Shown here one piece after another: positions 1 to 8,115 of a DNA stretch of 17,500 nt. The notes beneath the pieces were generated by a model. It worked only from the letters and a program-made list of their open reading frames with translations. It was not told the origin of the DNA and made no database searches. Origin of the DNA: Neocallimastix lanati (nom. inval.) (taxonomy: Eukaryota; Neocallimastigomycota; Neocallimastigomycetes; Neocallimastigales; Neocallimastigaceae). The position numbers were made by a program, and so were the translations under genes. Every line of letters begins with the position of its first letter. Position 1 is the stretch's first letter. The stretch spans positions 1,015,001-1,032,500 of the forward strand of contig JACVTC010000027.1 in NCBI GenBank assembly GCA_016946835.1, read 5' to 3'.

Positions 1-79
1 TAAAATAATAGAAACCATAAAAAAAAAAAAAATAAATATATTTTTATTGGTTTGTTTTTGGAATTATCTTTTTTTTTTT

Positions 80-111
<32 letters not shown>

Positions 112-734
112 ATAAACATTATAATATGTACATAAGATATCCTTATTAATATTATTTTATATAAAATAAATTATAGTATTAGTTTTATATATATTAAAAT
201 TATTTACAAATTTACAAAACATAAAATTTATGTTATAAAATTTATGTTTACATTAAGATCACGTGTATGTATAAATATGTTATTACATAAATCTATTTAA
301 TATCACGTTACACTAAATCACACTATATATCATATGATAATTAATCAAGTGATAATCTAATGATATATTAATTTATTTTTATGTAATTAGTAACAAAATA
401 ATTTATTAATAATTAAAGTTTTTATTTTTACTTTAAATCATTATCTTTGTTATCTTTGTCAAAAAAAATATGATTAATTTTAATAAATAATAAATTATAA
501 ATTAAATTTTCATTTACAGATTTTTTTTTAAAAAAAAAAAAAAAAAGAAAAAAAAGAAATTCTTATAAAGTTTGTTATTAAATAATCACTTTTTTATTAA
601 GATATATTAATTCTTTTATACACTTTTCCAAGATATTTTATTTTGTTTTTCCAATGAATACTTCATATATAATATAATTTATTTAAAATAACAATTTTTA
701 TTCACTTAATTTATTGAATTATAATATTTTATAT
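1..734. other. A/T-rich non-coding stretch
   Basis: No gene seen. It holds poly-T (70-90), a short perfect palindrome ACATAAAATTTATGT with a direct repeat of its second half (about 219-248), a region of slightly higher complexity (250-360) with no protein I recognise, and the partial element copy at 468-515. Confidence 0.7.
468..515 (+). repeat. Partial third copy of the inner arm of the 1343-2460 element
   Basis: ATATGATTAATTTTAAT, then AATAATAAATTA, then CATTTAC occur here in the same order as in the left arm at about 1828-1874, with one extra TAAATTA heptamer. About 50 bp is alignable. Low sequence complexity limits confidence. Confidence 0.45.
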
Positions 735-854
735 TTATTAAACCAAGCAAAGTTAAGCTACCATTTCTGGGAAGACGCTGTCAAAACCGCAGTGAAAATA
801 TATAACATGACTCCAAGAACAGCAATAAAATTTAAAATTCCTGATGATTATTAG
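735..854 (+). pseudogene. Ty1/copia-type integrase fragment (retrotransposon relic)
   Basis: Seen: an island of clearly higher G+C in the A/T desert, with one open frame ending in TAG (852-854). It reads LLNQAKLSYHFWEDAV followed by AVKIYNMTPRTAIKFKIP. Known: copia-type pol has a conserved stretch near the end of the integrase core, of the form (Leu)-x-(Ala)-x-Leu-x-x-x-(Phe/Tyr)-Trp-x-x-Ala-x-x-x-Ala with a downstream Asn-x-x-Pro, and often a Thr-Pro pair. The fragment matches that order and spacing. Only about 38 residues remain, with no catalytic Asp/Glu segment, reverse transcriptase or LTR nearby, so it is a fossil rather than a gene. Upstream DNA stays open in this frame but shows no recognisable protein. 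Confidence 0.72.
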
Positions 855-1342
855 AAAATCTTTATTTCATAAATGATTATAGAATTAAATTATTATGAAT
901 TATTCTATATTAAAATTGTAGAAATAGTAAAACTTTATATTTAATAAATCCATATATATATATATAATTTTTTCCTATAAATTTCTATATATATTTATCT
1001 TTTTTTTTTTTTTTTTTTTTTTTGGTTCTTTAAATAAAAAAAATTTTTTTTAATAAAAAATGAATCATTTTTATTTTTATTTTTTTTAATTTTTATATTT
1101 AAATGATTTACCATTCAAACTATAATAATAATAAAGTATATCTTAACCATTAAATATATATATTAATGTACAAAGTAAGTTTTTATTCTATCTCTCTCTC
1201 TTCCTTAACAACTAAATAAATAAATAAATAAATAAAGACAGAAAGAAGTATAGATAATTTCTTAATAAATTATGATAAAGAATATATATAAAAATTAAGT
1301 GAAAGTATGAAAATAATAAAATAAATGTTGAATAAAAAAAAG
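855..1342. other. A/T-rich non-coding stretch
   Basis: No gene seen. It contains poly-T (1001-1023), a short (TC)n run near 1190-1200, and a short (TAAA)n run near 1212-1235. Confidence 0.7.
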
Positions 1343-2017
1343 AATTAATTATGTAAATCATTTTATTATTTAATATTTACTTTAATAGACTTATTTTCAA
1401 TAGACTCATCATGATTCATTTATATATATAAAATTAAAATATTCTTAATTTATATATATATATGTTAATTAATGTAATAATAATAATATATCATTAATTA
1501 ATATATATATATATATATAAATTATTGTTTTTTTACAATTAGTTATAATTTAATGAATTAAAAGTGATATTATAGCATCAAAAATACAATTTATTTATTA
1601 ATCATTAATTATTATTATTATCATATATTTATTTATTTATTATTTATTTATTTATTATTTAATATTTAATATTTATTTATTTAATTTAATTTTAAATTTA
1701 AAATTTATCATAAAAGATGTGAACTAGTTCATTTTACCTTCATTTTATTCATTTTATCTTGTCATGATTTTTACCCAAAAAAAAAAAATAATAAATAAAT
1801 ATATATATATATAGTAAAATTAAAATAATATGATTAATTTTAATGAATAATAAATTAAATTATCTTTACATTTACTAAATTAAAAAAAAAAAAAAAATAA
1901 AAAATTTAATGTATTAATTATTCCTTGAAATGAGTTTTAAGGTAAACTTAACATTATTTATATTTATAATGCATATTTTTTTTTATTAAACTTTATAAGA
2001 ACTTCTTTTTTTTTTTT

Positions 2018-2056
2018 ATTATTTTATTTTATTTTATTTTATTTTATTTTATTTTT
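2018..2056 (+). repeat. (ATTTT)n pentanucleotide repeat
   Basis: About seven tandem ATTTT units at the inner edge of the spacer of the long inverted repeat. A similar array lies at about 3073-3106. Confidence 0.8.
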
Positions 2057-2217
2057 CTAATCTGGTAAATATAAAGATAATTTAATTTATTATCCATTAC
2101 AATTAATCATAATATTTTAATTTTATTATATATATATTTTTTGGGTAAAAACATGACAAGATAAAATGAAGGTAAAATGAACTAGTTCACATCTTTTATC
2201 ATAAAATTTAAATTTAA

Positions 2218-2274
2218 ATTTAAATTAAATAAATAATGAATAAATAAATAAATAATGAATAAATAAATAAATAA

Positions 2275-2337
<63 letters not shown>

Positions 2338-2350
2338 AAATAAATAAATA
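2218..2350 (+). repeat. (AAAT)n array in the right arm of the inverted repeat
   Basis: Tetranucleotide AAAT/TAAA repeats with scattered AATG interruptions. The minus strand reads as an endless Leu-Phe-Ile-Tyr frame, which is an artefact of the repeat. The matching TTTA stretch in the left arm (1620-1690) is shorter, so this array has probably grown by slippage. Confidence 0.85.
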
Positions 2351-2828
2351 TATAATAATAATAATTAATGATTAATAAATTATCATCATTTAATAAATGA
2401 ATCATGAAAAGTCTATTGAAGTAAATATTTAATAATAGAATGACTTTACATAATTAATTATTTTTTTTTTTTACTTATAATTAGATAGATTTAAGGACAT
2501 GACTTAACTTTTTTTTTTTATGTTTTTAGGAAGGGCTGATGAGTGTATGAGTGAATGAATGAGGAAAAAAAAAAAAAAAAAAAAAAAAAAGATTTGAAAA
2601 GAGATCTTCAATAAAGTTTAGATCAATCTACCAATCCTATTAAGGAACAATTTATTTAAGAAATATATAAATATTTTTTCCAAAGGATTGAATTTAAAAA
2701 AAAAAAAAAAAATATGAAATATGATATAAATTTTTAAATAATTAAAAAAAAAAAAAAAACTTTTAAAGTCTCATTTATCTTCAATCATAACCTATGTACT
2801 TGGTACAAAAACATAAAAAATATAAAAT

Positions 2829-2886
<58 letters not shown>

Positions 2887-2991
2887 AATACAAAATACAA
2901 AACATTAACATTAAAAAATTGAAATAAATTTAATTTTTTTTTTCTTTTTTTCATTAAAGAGTATTTATATTAATATAAATAAATATAAATT

Positions 2992-3029
<38 letters not shown>

Positions 3030-3215
3030 ATTTTTTTTTTTTATTTAATTTTTTTTTTTTTTTTTTAATTCAATTTTTTATTTTATTTTATTTTATTTTA
3101 TTTTATTCAAACTGTACTTTACATATGAATTTCTAACTATTTAATTTAATTTATTTTATTTTTATTTTTATTTATCTCATCTACTATTTATTTTATTTTC
3201 AAAATCATTTAGAAC

Positions 3216-3216
<1 letters not shown>

Positions 3217-3264
<48 letters not shown>
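3217..3264. repeat. (AAT)8(ATT)8 perfect 48-bp palindrome
   Basis: Eight AAT units directly abut eight ATT units, giving a perfect inverted repeat with no spacer. Confidence 0.9.
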
Positions 3265-3265
<1 letters not shown>

Positions 3266-4564
3266 CTATTATTATATATATATATATTTTTTAACTTTAA
3301 AAATTTTTTTTTATTATTTTTTTTTATTATTTTTTTTTTTAAATAATAAATCTTATAAATATAAATATTTAGATTTAATAGTTTTTATTTTAAATAAATA
3401 TTTTATAAAATTAATTATTTTTTTTCTTTTTTCTTTTTTTTTTTTTTTTTTTTTAATTATTAAAAATCATATCTAAAATAAATATATACTAAATCTATAT
3501 ATACTAATATTTTATATTTTTGTTTAATATTTATATTTAATATTTTTTTTTATTTTTATTTTAATTTTTTTTTTTTTTTTTTTATTTTATAATTTTTTAT
3601 TTAAAACTTTTATATATATATATATATATATATTTTCTTAATAATTTAAAAAATAATATATATATATATTACGAATATAAGTGAATTTATTTAAAAAAAA
3701 AATATCTTATTTTTTTTTTTTTTATTTTTTATTTTTTTATTTTAAAAAATATAAAAGTAATATTTTTAAAAAAATATATATATATATATTTCTTGTTTAA
3801 TAATTGTTTAAACATAATATAACTTTTTTTTATTTTTATTAAAAAAAAAATTAAATGATATTTTTTTTTTTTTTCGTTTAATACTTTTAATTTAAAAAAG
3901 TAATATAATTTTTTTTTTTTTTATAACTGATATTATAAAGATAATTTATAATATATATATTTTATAATAATTTAAAAAGTAATATAATTTTTTTTTTTTT
4001 TTTAAAAAAAATAAATATTACTTTTATTATTATTATTATTATTTTATTAAAACAAAAATTTTAAAAAAGTATTATATTATATATAAATATATATAATTTT
4101 TTTTTTTTAAATAATTTAAAACTAATATTATTATTTTTTTTATTATTATTATCTAAAAAAAAAATAGGGTAAAATAAAAAAGGGGAAATAAAAAAAAAAA
4201 AAAAAGGAATAAATAATATTAATTTATTTATTAATAATATATTTATTAATTTTTTTTTTTTTTTCTTTTATCTAAATTTTTTATTATTATTTTAAATACT
4301 ATTGATTAGTGATGATAATTAATATTACTAATGTTTGTTTTTTATTTTTATTTTTATTTTTATTTTAAATTTTATTTTTATTTATATAAATAAATAGAAT
4401 ATATTTGTAATAAAAAAAAAAGAAAAAAGAAATAATATAAATATTTTATTTTATTTTTTTCATTTTTGGTTTTATTTAACTGCTAGAATTTTTTGTTTAG
4501 GTAATATTCTATAAAAATAAATACTATTTTTTTTTATTTATTTAATTGAAAAATAAATAAATAA

Positions 4565-4599
<35 letters not shown>

Positions 4600-4828
4600 A
4601 CTAATTAAAAATATTATTTTATATATATATATATATATTTTTTTTCTTATGTGGTAATTATTCTTAAATTAATGCTGTTTATTGTTTTATATGCCTATTT
4701 GTTGAATTTTTTTTTATTTTTATTTCTTAATTTAAAATAACTAATAAATAATTGTTTATTTATTTACTTACACAATAATCGTAATTATTAATTTTTTTTT
4801 TAACTTAATTTATATTTTATGGATTGCA

Positions 4829-4829
<1 letters not shown>

Positions 4830-4871
<42 letters not shown>
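4830..4871 (+). repeat. (ATT)n trinucleotide repeat
   Basis: About 14 ATT units in non-coding DNA, the same unit that encodes poly-Asn in the nearby gene. Confidence 0.9.
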
Positions 4872-5087
4872 GTTTTCTTTATTAACTTAACATTTTTAAT
4901 AATAATTTTTTTTTATTACTGCTAAAATGTATTTTTAATAATAATAATACTATTATTATAATTTATAATTTATAATAATTTATACTTTATGTATATATAT
5001 ATATATATATATGTGATCATATATATTACTATTTTATTTAATTTATTGATTTATTTAAAATATTAATAAATATTAACTAAATAATTT

Positions 5088-5089
<2 letters not shown>

Positions 5090-5121
<32 letters not shown>
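5090..5121 (-). repeat. T32 tract (A32 on the sense strand) just after the stop codon
   Basis: On the sense strand, 32 A residues begin 10 nt after the TAG stop of the F-box gene. The gene has introns, so this is not a processed-retrocopy tail; it is most simply a 3' UTR homopolymer. Confidence 0.85.
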
Positions 5122-5124
<3 letters not shown>

Positions 5125-5131
5125 CAGATAG

Positions 5132-5520
5132 CTATTGGGAATTACGATGAATAGGTTGATTGTAACGATCTACAATTTGGAATACTAAATTAGGAAATTT
5201 TAATTGTAATAAATCTTGAATTGTCCATAGCTTGGACAAGTTGGGATTTGGAATGGTTTTTTGAGAGGGAGTCCTATCATTATCATGATCATGATCATGA
5301 TCATTAGGATTGGAATTTGAATTTGAATTAGAAAAGGTTGAAGGAATAATAATTCTTAATATTTGTAATTTTGGACAATAATTTGGAATGTAAAGAATAC
5401 TATAATGGGAAGTCAACTTTACTGGATAGTAAGCCCAATCAATTACTAAAAATCTTAAATTTTTACAATTCTTTAAGAAGGATATGAATACTTCAGGTGT
5501 AAGTTTTATAAATCTTTGGA

Positions 5521-5602
<82 letters not shown>

Positions 5603-6951
5603 GCCATCACCATTATTATCATTGTTATTGTTATTATTATGATCCTCAATATTATTATCAATATTATTATTATTATTATTATCATTATTATTATCATTAT
5701 CATTATTATTTTCATTATTCATATTGATATTATTATTATGAGTATTGTTTTCATCATTATTATTTTCATTTTCATTTTCATTTTCATTTTCATTATTATT
5801 ACCATTATTAATATCAATATCAATTTCATTTCTATTATCAACATCATCTTCAATATCATTTTCACTTTCAAAATCATTTTCTTCCTCAAAGTCATCCTCA
5901 TCCTCATCATCCTCATCATCAAAAATATCATCTTCATCTATATCATTTTCATTTTCATTTTCACTTTCATTTTCACTGTCATTGTCATTGTCATTTTCAA
6001 TTGCTTCATTTTCATTATAAGCATTCATTAGTAAAGGATCATCAAAGAGTGCCATTCCTAATTCTACTAGATGTCTTGTCACCCCTAAATTACACATATA
6101 TTCTAGACATTGTCCTGAAAGGCCAAGGGAACGTTCCATACGGAAATGATGAATTTTAGGACAACGGGAAAAGAGCCATGAAATGGCATTGTCCGATACA
6201 CTGATACTAAGATTAACGGATCTTAATTCGGAACAGAAAAAGGAAAGTGCCACTACCGACAAATCGGTGATACGGTAGCTTTGAATGGTCAGCTGACGTA
6301 ATTGACGACAATTTTGACCTAAGACACAAATGGTTGCATCTGATATATGATAAGCTTCTCTTAAATCTACAGAAAGAAGATTTGGCGATTGTTTAAATAA
6401 ATTATTTAACCAATTCTCCGATAAATGAGTACAGGAAGCAAAATGAACATGAGTTAAATAATACGTAAGGAATATATCTACTTTTTTTTGAATAAATCTT
6501 GGTTTTTCATTTTCGTTGACGTCTTCATTATTATTAGCGACATTTGTGACAGTTTCAGTTTCTCCATTTTCATTATTTTGCTCTTCATTAGAAATAGTAG
6601 CTGTATTAACATTATTATTGTTATTATTAACATTATTATTATTAACATTATTATTTTGATTCATATTTCTTTCCTCATTTTCATTTTCATTTTCATTTTC
6701 ATTTTCATGGTTATTATTATTAGCATTGTTATTTTCTAACTCTTCTTCTTCTACATATTCTATTGGAAGATCAACAATTTCAGTGGAAAGAATGGTATTA
6801 AATACCTTATCTGCAGCCGTTTCATTGATTTCCCTATTAGTAAAAATGACACTGATGTGATAGGGTAGCTCTACTGCCTCCGTATAATAAGGATGATTTG
6901 GAATATTTTTGTAATAGCAAAGTAACTTATTACTACTTTTATATACTTTTT
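5132..6951 (-). CDS. Exon 6 (terminal exon, LRR domain with acidic/poly-Asn insertion)
   Basis: Encodes residues 811-1416. Acceptor TAG at 6954-6952; a second AAG acceptor 6 nt further in is also in phase. The frame is open upstream of the ATG at 6664-6662, so that ATG is internal (residue 907). Seen: a folded-looking segment (residues about 812-885), an Asn/Glu tract, then Leu/Cys repeats typical of LRR_CC (ISDATICVLGQNCRQLRQL; ITDLSVVALSFFCSELRSV; VSDNAISWLFSRCPKIHHF). About 165 residues of Asp/Glu/Asn repeat end in 27 Asn, all AAT (5522-5602). LRR sequence then resumes (FLKNCKNLRFLVIDWAYY; YCPKLQILRIIIP). An Asp-His repeat comes from a 6-bp microsatellite near 5276-5302. The stop is TAG. 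Confidence 0.88.
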
Positions 6952-8075
6952 CTATTCAATATATAGATATATTGATATAGAATTAAAATATAAAAAAAAT
7001 AAAAAATAAAAAAAAAAGAATTATATAAATATATAATATATATACAAATTGAAAATTATTTATAAATAAATTAATAAAAGTTCAATAAATAAACAAATTT
7101 AAAAATATATTTATAAATAACAAAGATTTAATATATAAAATATATTAATATATATATATATATATTTTTATTTTAAAAAAAAAAAAAGTTTGACCAAAAT
7201 AATAATAAAAATAATAATAATAGTTATTTTTTTTTAATACTTACCACTATCCTCCGGTAAGTTATGAATAATATTATAAGTGGAGGCAGAATGGACGACT
7301 TCCGATAAGAGCATAATTGTACCACTTTTTTCAGAGGCATCACAATAGACACCACGATCTAAATAATTGGAAACTTGTTCATAATTCATCTCTTCATCTA
7401 CTTCTTCTCTAAATTTTCTTTGAATAACTTTTGGTGACTCTTTAAATCTTAATTTCTTTTCCTCTTGGAAATTAAATTTTTTCATCGGATCATCATTACT
7501 ATTATCATCATCATTAGTATTACTATTAATACTCTTGTTTTTATTATTACTATTACTGCTACTATGATCGTCATTGTCATGATCATTTATGATTTCATCA
7601 TTTGAAAGAATTAATGTTTGTGAGGATGTCATTAATAAACTTTGACTATCACGATGAAAAGCAGAAGAAGATAAAGAAGTAGAAGAAGAAAGTGCAGGCT
7701 CATTATCCTCTATTTCTGAATTAGAAGTATCATTTGAATTTGAATTTGAATTTGAATTTTCAACGACAACATTTTCATCTGTATTTTCTTCTTCTCTTCT
7801 TTCTTCAAGTTCGATATCCGATGCTTCATCATCAAATTCTAAACCTGAACGACAATAAATAGTCCAAGTTTCAAGGCGAGGACAATTTCTAAGAACCTTA
7901 GCTACCTCTTGGTATTCATTAATCGATTTAGAATCCTTAATGGATGAATCTCTATCTCCTTTTTTGTTTTTATTTTAAATTATATATAATATTTATTTAA
8001 ATAAATTAAATATACATAAAATATAATAATAATAAAAATAATGATATAAGAAAATAATAATAATAATAATAAAAA

Positions 8076-8115
<40 letters not shown>

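Larger units (their letters stand above)
1343..2460. mobile_element. Long inverted repeat, candidate foldback/MITE-like element
   Basis: The left arm (1343-1885) and right arm (2057-2460) are reverse complements over most of their length, with a spacer of about 170 bp. Shared outer segment: TTAATTATGTAAA, then AATATTTACTT and AATAGACTT, then CATGATTCATTTA. Shared middle: ATAAAAGATGTGAACTAGTT and TTTTACCTTCATTTTAT, then ATCTTGTCATG and TTTTTACCC. Shared inner: ATGATTAATT, then AATAATAAATTAAATTATCT. Differences: the left arm carries about 165 extra bp (1423-1588), a 15-bp local duplication near 1390-1405, and an extra nonamer near 1750; the right arm has the longer TAAA array. It has no coding capacity, and no target-site duplication is obvious. 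A non-autonomous foldback transposon is my inference; a simple inverted duplication is the alternative. Confidence 0.72.
2461..5089. other. Long A/T desert downstream of the F-box gene
   Basis: No coding region or RNA gene supported. It is dominated by A and T homopolymers (A-run 2831-2863 running into a TA repeat), (ATTTT)n near 3073, TA repeats, and (ATT)n at about 4830-4871. Two small patches have ordinary complexity (2505-2700 and about 4455-4700) but show no frame or motif I recognise. The gene's 3' UTR and polyadenylation site should lie in its right end, but AATAAA-like strings are too common here to choose one. Confidence 0.75.

Noticed and set aside
260-265. CACGTG E-box
   Set aside because: A single 6-mer with no adjacent gene; no functional support.
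735-854. Intact or domesticated integrase gene
   Set aside because: Only about 38 residues of one motif survive, with no catalytic residues, no start, and no LTRs or other pol domains in the window.
2220-2405. 61-codon minus-strand frame
   Set aside because: Same artefact: the reverse strand of the TAAA array in the right arm of the inverted repeat.
5506-6031. Several Ile-, Met/Lys- or Ser/Phe-rich frames on both strands
   Set aside because: Shadows of the Asp/Glu/Asn-coding repeat of exon 6 read in other frames or on the opposite strand.
6488-6739. 83-codon plus-strand frame
   Set aside because: Antisense shadow of the Asn/Glu-rich coding part of exon 6.
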